A stretch of 64,000 bases of DNA from Streptomyces sp. NBC_00285 (GTDB taxonomy: Bacteria > Actinomycetota > Actinomycetes > Streptomycetales > Streptomycetaceae), in NCBI RefSeq assembly GCF_036174265.1, contig NZ_CP108055.1, positions 496,001 to 560,000 of the forward strand, read 5' to 3'. Both the position numbers and the translations under genes were made by a program. The notes beneath the pieces were generated by a model. It did not search any database, was not told the DNA's origin, and saw nothing but the letters and a program-made list of their open reading frames with translations. Positions 17,517 to 25,999 of the stretch are shown one piece after another; the stretch's first letter is position 1, and every line of letters begins with the position of its first letter.

Positions 17517-18434
17517 TTGACGCGCCTTTCACGCTCCAGAACGTCGGCCACCATCGCCGCAACCGCCTTCGTCGCCGCCGCCACTCCCCTGTTCGGGGCC
17601 GCCGCCGCGAGCGCAACCCCCGCGAGTGGCTGCCAGACGGCCACCATTCAGTACCGCCTCGTCGACGCCGCCGGAAAGCCGGCCGGTGCCGACTGGACCT
17701 CACAGGGCGGCTTCCACCAGTGGGACGCCGCGCCGGGCACCGTAGAGGTGCGCCTGGCTCCGGGACAGACCGTCGGTGAAAACTGCAAGTACCCGGTCTC
17801 GCTGGCCGAGTACACCACCGAAGGCCCCAACTGGTACACCTCCGGCTTGCAGACGCTTGTCGACCACGCCACGGTCTACCTCGGCGCCTCGGACCTTCCC
17901 GGCGCAGACGACACCAAGCAGACCTGGCAGAAGCTCACGGTGAAGGCGCCTGACTGCTACGGGCAGATCGACCTGTACGGCGACGACGTCATCTACGACG
18001 GCAAGTCCCAGGACGGCCACGGGCCCGCGCCCTACCAGCCCGACAACGTCGTCACGCCCTACCACCTGATCTCGGCGTGGAACGGCGGCGACAAGCCGTG
18101 CACCCCCGACCAGCCGAGCCCCTCCACTCCCCCTGCCTCGCCGTCCACCCCGGCCAGCCCGCCCGCGAGCACGCCGCCCGCGGACCAGACCACTCCCCCG
18201 GCCACCCCCTCGACTCCGCCCGCCACCTCCACCACTCCGCCCACCACCCCCGATGTCCCGCCACTGGAGTCGGTGCCTCCCACCACCCCGGCGCCCTCGC
18301 CCAGCGACAGCACCCCGCCGCTGGCCGAGACCGGTTCCAGCGCACCAGTCGGCCCCATAGCCGGCGGCGCAGCCGCGGTGATCGCCCTCGGTGCCGCCGC
18401 CCTCTACGCCACCCGTCGCACGCGGCGCTCCTGA
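17517..18434 (+). CDS. LAETG sortase-anchored surface protein
   Basis: From TTG 17517 (AGGG upstream) the product is 305 residues: signal peptide (SATIAATAFVAAATPLFGAA), a soluble domain of about 165 residues with four Cys (GCQTATIQYR, NCKYPVSL, DCYGQIDLYGDD), and a Pro/Ser/Thr stalk of about 75 residues. The C-terminal sorting signal LAETG is followed by a hydrophobic helix and RRTRRS. LAxTG is the class E sortase motif used in Streptomyces, which links such proteins to peptidoglycan. The soluble domain resembles that of other Streptomyces LAETG proteins, but its ligand is unknown. A long hairpin lies between this gene and the convergent ctaG-like gene. Confidence 0.88.
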   Translation: MTRLSRSRTSATIAATAFVAAATPLFGAAAASATPASGCQTATIQYRLVDAAGKPAGADWTSQGGFHQWDAAPGTVEVRLAPGQTVGENCKYPVSLAEYTTEGPNWYTSGLQTLVDHATVYLGASDLPGADDTKQTWQKLTVKAPDCYGQIDLYGDDVIYDGKSQDGHGPAPYQPDNVVTPYHLISAWNGGDKPCTPDQPSPSTPPASPSTPASPPASTPPADQTTPPATPSTPPATSTTPPTTPDVPPLESVPPTTPAPSPSDSTPPLAETGSSAPVGPIAGGAAAVIALGAAALYATRRTRRS

Positions 18435-18470
18435 CCAGGACCGCCGCCGGCACCGCCACGCGGTGAGGCA

Positions 18471-18554
18471 GACGGCAGTTTCGCCCCGGAGCTGAAGGGA
18501 TCCGGCCGACCGTGAGGGCGGCCCCCGACAACGGCCTGGGGCGAAGCTGCCGTC
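18471..18554. terminator. Long imperfect hairpin between convergent genes
   Basis: GACGGCAGTTTCGCCCC at 18471-18487 pairs with 18538-18554 at 16 of 17 positions across a 50-nt spacer. It lies between two convergent genes and may end transcription from either side, or fold as a larger structured RNA. Confidence 0.55.
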
Positions 18555-18721
18555 ACGGCATCATCGGTCATGGCACAAACAGGCCGCGCCCGACCGGAGC
18601 CCGGTACGGCTGCGAGCTCCGGGCAGCGACGTGTCGCACTCCCGCGTCGGGCCGATCGTTGCCGTGCGGCGCCGGTGGTTCGTGACGTTCACGGGCCGCG
18701 ACGGCCCTCGTCCGTGGCCGG

Positions 18722-19732
18722 TCAGTCACGCCGGGTCTGGCGGCGGATCCTGTCGGCGACCTCGTTGTGTTCGGTCTCCCACCACGGGCGTACACCGTCG
18801 GCAGTGGGTGTCGTGCCGGTTTCCGGTGGGGTTGCGGCGGCGAGTTCGGCGTCCAGGCGGCGGTCCAGGGCCGCAGTCTGGACGCGTTCGGCGCGGGCCC
18901 ACTGGAACAGGATCGCCAGCAGGAAGGGAAGGGCGACCAGCTCGGCGATGCCGAGCATCGCGCCGCCGCCGACCTGCTGGTCGTGGTGGACGTCGGGTGA
19001 CCAGGACGGGGCGTGGTGCAGATACCACGCGCCCGCGATCAGGGTGCCGTGCGTCATGACGACGATTCCGGGGACCGCGTCGACGATGCCGTCCAGGAAG
19101 ACCAGTGCCGCCCGCACCGGATGCGTGCACCAGGACGGCAGCGTCTCCTCGCGGGTCAGCACCGGCACGACGAACAGACAGCCGGCCACCAGCAGGTGCA
19201 GATACATCAGCTCGTGCAGCCAGCCCACCCGCAGGGCGGTGGCGAAGTACGGCGTGAAATACACCGTCAGCTCGGTGGCCAGCACCAGCGCCGTGCTGAC
19301 CAGGGGGAAGGCCAGCGCCCGTACGACCCGTCCGGTCACGGCCCGCCGAACCCGTGCGCCCGCTCTCTCCGGCAACGCCTCGACTGCCAGCCGCAGCGGA
19401 TCGCCGAGCGCCAGACCCAGCGGCACCACCAGGTCGAGCAGGACGTTCTGCACGGCGGCGGGCCAGAACAGCACCCGGTCGTAGACGGCGAGCCCGGACA
19501 TCGTCGCCACGACCAGCCCGCCCAGTCCGAGGAACGTGAAGGCGACGACCCTGGCGGGCGACCAGGGCACACCGCGCCGACGGAGTCTCGCCACGCCCCA
19601 GCCGTAGAGCGCGCCCAGAACCAGGGCCAGCAGGAGCGCGGGGACGTCCAAGCGCCACGTGGACAACAGACGTCCAGCCGTCAGCTCGGCGAGCCGACCG
19701 GCCGACAGATCGGTCACCACGTAGCCAATCAT
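18722..19732 (-). CDS. CtaG-like cytochrome c oxidase assembly membrane protein
   Basis: The 336-residue product starts at ATG 19732, with GGAGGAGGAAGA upstream. It has about nine hydrophobic helices (LDVPALLLALVLGALYGWG, VVAFTFLGLGGLVVATMSGL, LAVYDRVLFWPAAVQNVLLD) and the conserved pattern of the Caa3_CtaG family: HELMYLHLLVAGCLFVVPVL, GAWYLHHAPSW and DQQVGGGAMLGIAEL. The His residues in these blocks are the usual copper or heme-related ligands. Family knowledge: CtaG-type proteins help insert copper into cytochrome oxidase; in actinomycetes several copies exist. It stands apart from oxidase genes here. Confidence 0.87.
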   Translation of the reverse strand: MIGYVVTDLSAGRLAELTAGRLLSTWRLDVPALLLALVLGALYGWGVARLRRRGVPWSPARVVAFTFLGLGGLVVATMSGLAVYDRVLFWPAAVQNVLLDLVVPLGLALGDPLRLAVEALPERAGARVRRAVTGRVVRALAFPLVSTALVLATELTVYFTPYFATALRVGWLHELMYLHLLVAGCLFVVPVLTREETLPSWCTHPVRAALVFLDGIVDAVPGIVVMTHGTLIAGAWYLHHAPSWSPDVHHDQQVGGGAMLGIAELVALPFLLAILFQWARAERVQTAALDRRLDAELAAATPPETGTTPTADGVRPWWETEHNEVADRIRRQTRRD

Positions 19733-19996
19733 CCGGATCTTCCTCCTCCGCCCGCCTCGTGACGAGTCGACTCGACCGCACAGCCGGACGGTATGCCCCG
19801 CCGCCCGCGGGCCGGGCGGCGGGGTGTCCGACACCGCACTGACGGGGTCGGTTTCAGACGCGGCCGGGTGCCCGGGCGATCGGGCGACTGGAGAGCCCCG
19901 CGGCGGTTGGCTGTCCAGCGAACCTCTTCCTCCACCCGTACCACCACCACGCAGACCGCGCTCCGGCGCGCCTGAGCCGACCATCCCCGGCGGGCT

Positions 19997-21043
19997 TCAT
20001 CGGCGCCGAGGTCCGCTGCTCTCCCTGACCACCAGTTCCGTCGCCACCTCCACCCGGGTCGTCTCCGGCTGTTCCCCGGACAGCAGCCGCAGCACCATCC
20101 GGGCCGCGAGTGCGGTCATGTCGGCCAGGGGGGTGCGGATCGTCGTCAGGCGTGGGGTGACCCAGTCCGCGAAGGGCAGGTCGTCGAAGCCGACCACGCT
20201 GACGTCGGCCGGAATGCGCAGGCCCAGTTCGGCGGCGGCCCGGTAGGTGCCCAGCGCCTGGTGATCGCTGCCGGCGAAGATCGCTGTCGGACGGTCGGGC
20301 AACGCCAGGAGTTCCAGGGCGTGTTGGTGTGCCAGGGGGTGGGTGAAGTCGCCGTAGCGCACCAACTCGGGGTCGAAGGGCAGTTCCGCCTCCGCCAGGG
20401 CCGAGCGGTAGCCGTCGACCCGTGCCCGGGAGGTGAGCCGGCGCTCGGGGCCGCTGATGATCGCGATGCGTTGGTGGCCCAGTTCGATGAGGTGCCGGGT
20501 CGCCGCCAGTCCGCCGGGCCAGTTGGTCGCGCCCACCCACGGTGTGCCCGGGGCGGGTTCGTCGATCGGCATGACCAGCGCGTAGGGGATGCCGAGCCGG
20601 CTCAGTTCCTCGTGCTGCCCGGGTGTCAGTTCGGGCACCACGAGAATCGCTCCGCGGGTGGGGCGGGTGGCGAGCGAGTCCAGCCATTGGCGGGCGCGCC
20701 TGGTCCGGCCGTGAGTGGCGGAGACCACCAGGCCCATGCCCGCGTCGTGCAGGACGTCTTCCGCACCGCGGATGAGTTCGACCGCCCAGGGGCTGTCCAG
20801 TTCGTTGATGACGAAGTCGATCAGCCCTCCGGGCGGGGCCGCGGTGGCTGCCGGGTGGTGTTTCGCGAGGTAGCCGTGCTGTTCCAGCAGCCGCTGCACT
20901 TTGGCCCGCGTCTCCGCCGATACATCGGATCTGTTGTGCAGCACCTTGGAGACCGTGGACACCGATACGCCTGCGCTGTCGGCGATTTGGGCCAGCGTGC
21001 GTCTCCTTCCGTCACTGGATCCCGTCCGAACCGTTGACGTCAT
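19997..21043 (-). CDS. LacI/GalR-family transcriptional regulator of the adjacent polysaccharide cluster
   Basis: The 348-residue product has the LacI helix-turn-helix (TLAQIADSAGVSVSTVSKVL, residues about 16-35), a hinge helix (AKVQRLLEQHGY), and a periplasmic-binding-like effector domain (GLVVSATHGRTRRARQWLD, AIFAGSDHQALGTYRAAAEL, DVSVVGFDDLPFADWVTPRL). It is divergent from the ABC transporter genes, and the intergenic region holds a perfect TTGCGA dyad at 21079-21096. It is most likely a repressor released by an oligosaccharide from the polymer degraded by the cluster (inference from position and family). Confidence 0.93.
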   Translation of the reverse strand: MTSTVRTGSSDGRRRTLAQIADSAGVSVSTVSKVLHNRSDVSAETRAKVQRLLEQHGYLAKHHPAATAAPPGGLIDFVINELDSPWAVELIRGAEDVLHDAGMGLVVSATHGRTRRARQWLDSLATRPTRGAILVVPELTPGQHEELSRLGIPYALVMPIDEPAPGTPWVGATNWPGGLAATRHLIELGHQRIAIISGPERRLTSRARVDGYRSALAEAELPFDPELVRYGDFTHPLAHQHALELLALPDRPTAIFAGSDHQALGTYRAAAELGLRIPADVSVVGFDDLPFADWVTPRLTTIRTPLADMTALAARMVLRLLSGEQPETTRVEVATELVVRESSGPRRR

Positions 21044-21078
21044 CGGATGAATCTCCTACGTTGCCGGGCGATCGAGTT

Positions 21079-21096
21079 TTGCGAAAGGTATCGCAA
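21079..21096. promoter_or_regulatory. LacI-type operator palindrome
   Basis: TTGCGA-aaggta-TCGCAA is a perfect dyad between the divergent LacI gene and the ABC-transporter gene, placed where a repressor could control both. CG-centred or near-CG dyads of this size are typical of the family, although the 6-bp centre here is atypical. Confidence 0.7.
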
Positions 21097-21140
21097 TTCT
21101 GGTTTTCGGAGTACGGATCCTCGGCGAACTGGTGGTCTAC

Positions 21141-22442
21141 ATGAAGAGATGGCGCGTGGCTCCCCTGGCCGCAGCCGTGGCTCTGGTGCTGTCCGGCTGC
21201 GGAGGTACCGGCGGCGGGGACGGTGCCCGGTCGGGCGGCGGGAAGGGCGAGTTACTGGTCTGGGTGGACAACACCCGTATGCCCGCGGCCCAGCAGTACA
21301 AGAAGGCCCACCCGGACGTGCGGATGCGCATCGTCACCATCCCGCCCGACGCCGGCTACGTGCCCACCAAGGTCTCGCTCGCCAACCGCACGAAGAGCGG
21401 CTGGCCCGATGTCGTCTTTTTGGCCAACCCGGCCGAGACGGCGACGCTCGCCGGCGAGAAGTTCGGCTACGCGGCCCCGCTCGACGACCTGGTCCCGAGG
21501 ACCGTCCGCGACGGTTTCGCCCCCGGCTCCCTCGACACCTGCACCTTCGGCGGCCGGACGTACTGCCTGCGCAACGACATCGCCCCCACCGTCCTGTGGT
21601 ACGACGCCGAGCTGATGGAGCGCTACGGCTACCACGTCCCCTCGACCTGGGCCGAGTACCGCCAGACCGGCCTGAAGGCGGCCGCCGAACACCCCGGCAC
21701 CATCGTCGGAGCCGTCAACGGCAAGTACGGCGCCGGCATCTACTTCGGCAGCAGCGGCTGCCCCACCCGGGACACTCTCAGCCTCACCGAAGTCCACATC
21801 GACCTCAGCCGGCCGGAGTGCACCCGGGTCGCCGATCTGCTCCAACCGCTCGCCCGCCACAAGGCCGTCACCACCGTCGTGCCCATCGACCCGGGCTTCG
21901 CGAAGTTCGGCAAGGGCGACAAGATCCTCATGCTGCCGGCCCCCGCCTGGTTCGGCGACTTCATGTTCGCGCCCGCCTTCAAGGTGCCCAAGGGCCGGAT
22001 CACCGCCGCCCCGATGCCGACCTGGCCCGGCGAGAGCAAGCCGTATGCCGGACAGGTCGGCGGTGGCGCCTTCGTCGTCTCCTCACACGCCGGCGACCGT
22101 ACGAAGCAGGCCGCGGACCTGGTGCGCTGGATGACCACCGACGTGAACCTCCAGGCGAAGCAGCCCACTTACCCCGCCTTCACGGCAGCCGCGAAGAAGT
22201 GGGGCGAGGCCAAGTCGAAGGACCCGTACTACGCGTCGGACCCGATGCCCGCCCTGTCAGCGGCGGCGAACGCGCTGCGACCGGGTTTCGGCGCGGTCCG
22301 CTTCGAGGCCGACTGGCAGAGCAGTTTCAACGACACGTTCGTCAAGGCGGTCGACTCCAGCAGCAACCTCCGCAGTTCCCTCGCGAGTTGGCAGGACAAA
22401 CTGGAGGCGGCGGCCAAGACCGGCGGGTACACCCTCGGATGA
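21141..22442 (+). CDS. Carbohydrate ABC transporter substrate-binding lipoprotein
   Basis: The 433-residue product has a lipobox (LVLSGC) after a short hydrophobic signal and a Gly-rich linker, so it is anchored outside the membrane. The mature part is a cluster-B (family 1) solute-binding protein: LLVWVDNTRMPAAQQYKK, GWPDVVFLANPAE, LRNDIAPTVLWYDAELM, AYAGQVGGGAFVVSSHA-like central block and QSSFNDTFVKAV near the end. It starts the transporter operon; ATG 22439 of the first permease overlaps its stop (ATGA). The ligand is presumably an oligosaccharide of the polymer attacked by the downstream enzymes. Confidence 0.93.
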   Translation: MKRWRVAPLAAAVALVLSGCGGTGGGDGARSGGGKGELLVWVDNTRMPAAQQYKKAHPDVRMRIVTIPPDAGYVPTKVSLANRTKSGWPDVVFLANPAETATLAGEKFGYAAPLDDLVPRTVRDGFAPGSLDTCTFGGRTYCLRNDIAPTVLWYDAELMERYGYHVPSTWAEYRQTGLKAAAEHPGTIVGAVNGKYGAGIYFGSSGCPTRDTLSLTEVHIDLSRPECTRVADLLQPLARHKAVTTVVPIDPGFAKFGKGDKILMLPAPAWFGDFMFAPAFKVPKGRITAAPMPTWPGESKPYAGQVGGGAFVVSSHAGDRTKQAADLVRWMTTDVNLQAKQPTYPAFTAAAKKWGEAKSKDPYYASDPMPALSAAANALRPGFGAVRFEADWQSSFNDTFVKAVDSSSNLRSSLASWQDKLEAAAKTGGYTLG

Positions 22443-23383
22443 AGACCCTCACGACATCCCGCCCGCCCGCGCTCACCAACGCGGCGCCGCCGCCGTCCCG
22501 CCGCGGACGCCGTCCCGCCCGAGCCACCGCCGTCTGGATCCTCGTCGGCCCCTACACGCTGTTCCTCGCGCTCTTCGGGCTCGCGCCCGCCGGATACGCC
22601 CTGTGGACCTCCTTCGTCGACAACGGTTCCTTCTCCGGCGGGCGGGACTGGGCGGCCGTCTTCCACGACTACCGGCTCGGCGACGCGGCCGCCCACGTGA
22701 CGACGTATCTGCTGCTGTGGCTGCCGATCCTGCTGCTGATGGTGCTGTCCCTCGCCTTCACCCTGCATGCCCGCCCCGGCCGCACGACGAGCACGCTCCA
22801 GCTCGTCTACTACCTGCCCGGCGCGGTCACCGGCTCGGCCGCAGCCCTGCTGTGGCTGTTCATGGTCAGCCCGGACACCAGCCCGTTCTCCCCGCTGCTC
22901 AGGCTGATGGACATCGAGAGCGCCACGGACGCGCTGTCCGGCGGCAACCTCATCGCCGTCCTCACGGTGATGGGCGTCGCGGTGCACGCCGGCGGCTGGA
23001 TCGTGGTCCTGTACGGGGCACTCAACGCCCTGCCCAAGGACGTCCTGGAGGCCGCACAGGTCGACGGCGCCTCCGCCTGGCGGACCATGTGGCACGTCAA
23101 GCTGCCGATGGTGCGTACCTACGTCGCCTTCGTACTGATCTCCAGTTTCGCCTCCGGCAGCCAGGTGTTCGTCGAACCCACCGTGCTGTCGACCAGCGCC
23201 CCCGGCCAGATCAGCCCCACCTGGTCCGTCAACCAGCTCGCCTACGTCTACGCCACCCAGGACGGCGACTTCGGCAAGGCCGCAGCCCTGTCCCTGGCCA
23301 TGCTCGCCGTCGGAGTGCTGGCCGCCTGGATCGTGATCACCCGTACGCACATGTACGCCACCCACCCCTCCGACTCCCGGTGA
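22439..23383 (+). CDS. Sugar ABC transporter permease 1 (MalF/LacF-type)
   Basis: The 314-residue product starts with an ATGA overlap with the previous gene. It has six helices (VWILVGPYTLFLALFGLAPAGY is the first) and the cytoplasmic EAA loop that contacts the ATPase: ALPKDVLEAAQVDGASAWRTMWHVKLP. It pairs with the second permease. No ATP-binding subunit gene is present in the cluster, as is usual for Streptomyces sugar importers that share an ATPase such as MsiK. Confidence 0.94.
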   Translation: MKTLTTSRPPALTNAAPPPSRRGRRPARATAVWILVGPYTLFLALFGLAPAGYALWTSFVDNGSFSGGRDWAAVFHDYRLGDAAAHVTTYLLLWLPILLLMVLSLAFTLHARPGRTTSTLQLVYYLPGAVTGSAAALLWLFMVSPDTSPFSPLLRLMDIESATDALSGGNLIAVLTVMGVAVHAGGWIVVLYGALNALPKDVLEAAQVDGASAWRTMWHVKLPMVRTYVAFVLISSFASGSQVFVEPTVLSTSAPGQISPTWSVNQLAYVYATQDGDFGKAAALSLAMLAVGVLAAWIVITRTHMYATHPSDSR

Positions 23384-23390
23384 TGAGGCG

Positions 23391-24257
23391 ATGACCGCAC
23401 TGTCGCGCGGCGCCCGCGCCCTGTTCCTGCTCGGCGCGGCCGTCTTCTTCGGACTGCCCCTGCTGTGGCTGCTGTTGGCCCCCACCCGCACCGCCGACGA
23501 CCTCACCACCGGTTCACCGCTCGGCTTCGGCTCACTGGGCAACGTGGGCGACGCCTGGTCGCACCTGACGTCGTACAACGACGGTGAGATCACCCTGTGG
23601 ATCGGCAACTCGATCCTCTACGCGGCGGCCAGCGTGGCCCTTGCCCTGGCTCTGTGCGTGCCCGCGGGCTACGCGCTCGCCAAACACGCCTTCGCCGGCC
23701 GCCGGGCCGTGCTCACCCTGTCGATCGTGACGATGATCCTGCCCCCGGCCGCGCTGGTCCTCCCGCTCTACCTGGAGATGTCGGCGATCAACCTCACCGG
23801 CACGGTCTGGTCGGTGATCCTGCCGCTGTCCTTCTACCCCTTCGGCGTCTACCTGGCCTTCCTGCACTTCCAGGCGAACCTTCCCGACAGCCTGCTGGAC
23901 GCCGGGCGCGTCGACGGGGCGAGTGAACTACGGCTGTTCTGGTCGGTCGCCCTGCCGCTGGCCCGCCCCGCCGTCGCCCTGATCGCCTTCTTCGGCTTCG
24001 TCCGCTGCTGGACCGACTTCTTCCTGCCCTTCGTGATGCTCTCGGACGACCGCACCTTCACCCTCCAACTCGGCCTGATGTCCCTGCTGCAGTCCACCGG
24101 CGCCGTCAACAACTCCAGCGGCTTCGCCGACCTCGACATCCACCAGCCGGAGGCGGCCCTTGCCGGACTCGTGGCCTGCGCACCGCTGCTGATCGGATTC
24201 GTCCTCGCCCAGCGCTTCCTGCGCACCGGGCTGCTGGCCGGGGCGGAGAAGGGCTGA
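23391..24257 (+). CDS. Sugar ABC transporter permease 2 (MalG-type)
   Basis: The 288-residue product begins 8 nt after its neighbour. It has six helices and the second EAA loop (LPDSLLDAGRVDGASELRLF, then WSVALPLARPAVAL). Its stop codon overlaps the ATG of the DUF2264 gene by one base (TGATG). It forms the channel heterodimer with permease 1 in the cytoplasmic membrane. Confidence 0.94.
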   Translation: MTALSRGARALFLLGAAVFFGLPLLWLLLAPTRTADDLTTGSPLGFGSLGNVGDAWSHLTSYNDGEITLWIGNSILYAAASVALALALCVPAGYALAKHAFAGRRAVLTLSIVTMILPPAALVLPLYLEMSAINLTGTVWSVILPLSFYPFGVYLAFLHFQANLPDSLLDAGRVDGASELRLFWSVALPLARPAVALIAFFGFVRCWTDFFLPFVMLSDDRTFTLQLGLMSLLQSTGAVNNSSGFADLDIHQPEAALAGLVACAPLLIGFVLAQRFLRTGLLAGAEKG

Positions 24258-25999
24258 TGGACGACACACGTACCGAACTCGCCAGCCAACTAGAGGAGTT
24301 GACCGCACCCCTCGCGTCCCGCTTCAGCGCGGGCCGGGCGCGCGTACGGCTCGGTGTGAACACCGCGATCCACGACGACACGGCGGCCGAACTGGAGGCG
24401 TTCGCCCGCCCGTTGTGGGGGCTCGCGCCCCTCGCGGCGGGCGGACAGGCCGTCCCGCACGCCGAGTTGTGGGTCGAAGGGCTCGCCCACGGCAGTGATC
24501 CCGCGCACCCCGAGTACTGGGGCGAGCCGGCCGACCGTGACCAGCGCATCGTCGAGATGGCCGCCATCGGCTTCGCACTGGCCCTCGCCCCACAGCAGTG
24601 GTGGGACCCGCTGAGCGGCCCCCAACGCGACCGGCTCGCACGCTGGCTGCTCAGCGCGCTGCACCGAGAGACCTCCGACAACAACTGGCTCTTCTTCCCG
24701 GTGCTGGTCGGCCTCGGCCTCGACCGGGTCGGCGTGCCCTACGACCGCTCGCTGATCACCTCGCGCCTCGATCGCCTGGAGACCTTCTGGCTCGGCGACG
24801 GCTGGTACGCCGACGGACCCACCGAACGGCGCGACTACTACGTCCCATGGGCCATGCACTTCTACGGACTGCTCCACGACACCCTCACGGGCGGTGACCG
24901 CTTCAAGGAACGGGCGGCCCGGTTCGCCGGTGACTTCCGGCACTGGTTCGCCGACGACGGGGCCGCCGTTCCCTACGGCCGCAGCCTCACCTACCGCTGG
25001 GCACAGGCCGCCTTCTGGGGCGCGCTGCCGTTCGCGGGCGTCGACGTACTGCCGTGGGGCCAGGTCAAGGGCTTCCTGCTGCGGCATCTGCGCTGGTGGC
25101 AAGGGCGGCCGGTGGCCGGCCCCGACGGGCTGCTGTCCATCGGGTACGGCTATCCGCAGCCGGCGCTGGCCGAGCAGTACAACGCGCCCGGCTCCCCCTA
25201 CTGGTCACTCAAGGCGTATCTGCCGCTCGCCCTTCCGGCACGGCACGCCTTCTGGACCGCGAAGGAAGAGCGGGCTCCCGCACTGCCCGCCGTCAGCACC
25301 CAGCCACATGCCGGGGCAGTCCTCATGCGGGCTTCCGGCGACGTCACCCTGCTCGCCGGACGACAGCACCACCGGTGGGTGCGCCACGGAGCCGAGAAAT
25401 ACGCCAAGTTCGCCTACTCGACCCGTTTCGGTTTCAGCCTGCCGGGCGGCACCCTCGGACTCGAACAGGGTGCCCACGACTCCATGCTGGCGCTGAGTGA
25501 CGACGGCGGGGCGCACTACCGGGTGCGCGAGGAGCCGGCCGCGCACTACGTCACCGCCGCCACGGTCCTCAGCACCTGGCACCCCTGGCCCGACGTGGAG
25601 ATCACCACCTGGCTGACGGCCGCCGCGCCCTGGCACCTGCGCACCCACCGCATCCGCAGCGCTCGCGCCCTGCACACCGCCGAGGGCGGCTTCGCCGTCG
25701 ACCGGGACGCGGGCACGGACCGCGAGACCGGCCCGGCGTACGCGAGGGTGTCGGCCCCCGCGGGACTCACCGCACTGCACGACCTCGACGGCCGACGGGA
25801 GGGCGAGGTCATCGACTGCCTGCCCGGCACGAACGTCCTGGCGCGACGCACCGCCCTGCCCATGCTCGTCGGCCAACTCCCGCCCGGCGAGCACTGGTTG
25901 CGATGTGCCGTACTCGGTGCTCCCGGCGGAAGCGAAGCCGAGACGGCCTGGCGGAACCCCCCGACCACCGCACATCCGACGACTGGAGACCGGACATGA
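24257..25999 (+). CDS. DUF2264-type protein, probable glycoside-processing enzyme
   Basis: The 580-residue product has no signal peptide and so should act in the cytoplasm on imported oligosaccharides. It has an alpha/alpha-barrel look (RIVEMAAIGFALALAPQQW, NNWLFFPVLVGLGLDRVG, ERRDYYVPWAMHFYGLL, AVPYGRSLTYRW) followed by a beta-rich C-terminal half, the layout of DUF2264 proteins. I recall that this family includes a CAZy group with beta-glucuronidase activity; I have not verified this. The fit with uronate-polymer lyases nearby is good but inferential. It is coupled to both flanking genes by 1-nt and ATGA overlaps. Confidence 0.75.
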   Translation: MDDTRTELASQLEELTAPLASRFSAGRARVRLGVNTAIHDDTAAELEAFARPLWGLAPLAAGGQAVPHAELWVEGLAHGSDPAHPEYWGEPADRDQRIVEMAAIGFALALAPQQWWDPLSGPQRDRLARWLLSALHRETSDNNWLFFPVLVGLGLDRVGVPYDRSLITSRLDRLETFWLGDGWYADGPTERRDYYVPWAMHFYGLLHDTLTGGDRFKERAARFAGDFRHWFADDGAAVPYGRSLTYRWAQAAFWGALPFAGVDVLPWGQVKGFLLRHLRWWQGRPVAGPDGLLSIGYGYPQPALAEQYNAPGSPYWSLKAYLPLALPARHAFWTAKEERAPALPAVSTQPHAGAVLMRASGDVTLLAGRQHHRWVRHGAEKYAKFAYSTRFGFSLPGGTLGLEQGAHDSMLALSDDGGAHYRVREEPAAHYVTAATVLSTWHPWPDVEITTWLTAAAPWHLRTHRIRSARALHTAEGGFAVDRDAGTDRETGPAYARVSAPAGLTALHDLDGRREGEVIDCLPGTNVLARRTALPMLVGQLPPGEHWLRCAVLGAPGGSEAETAWRNPPTTAHPTTGDRT

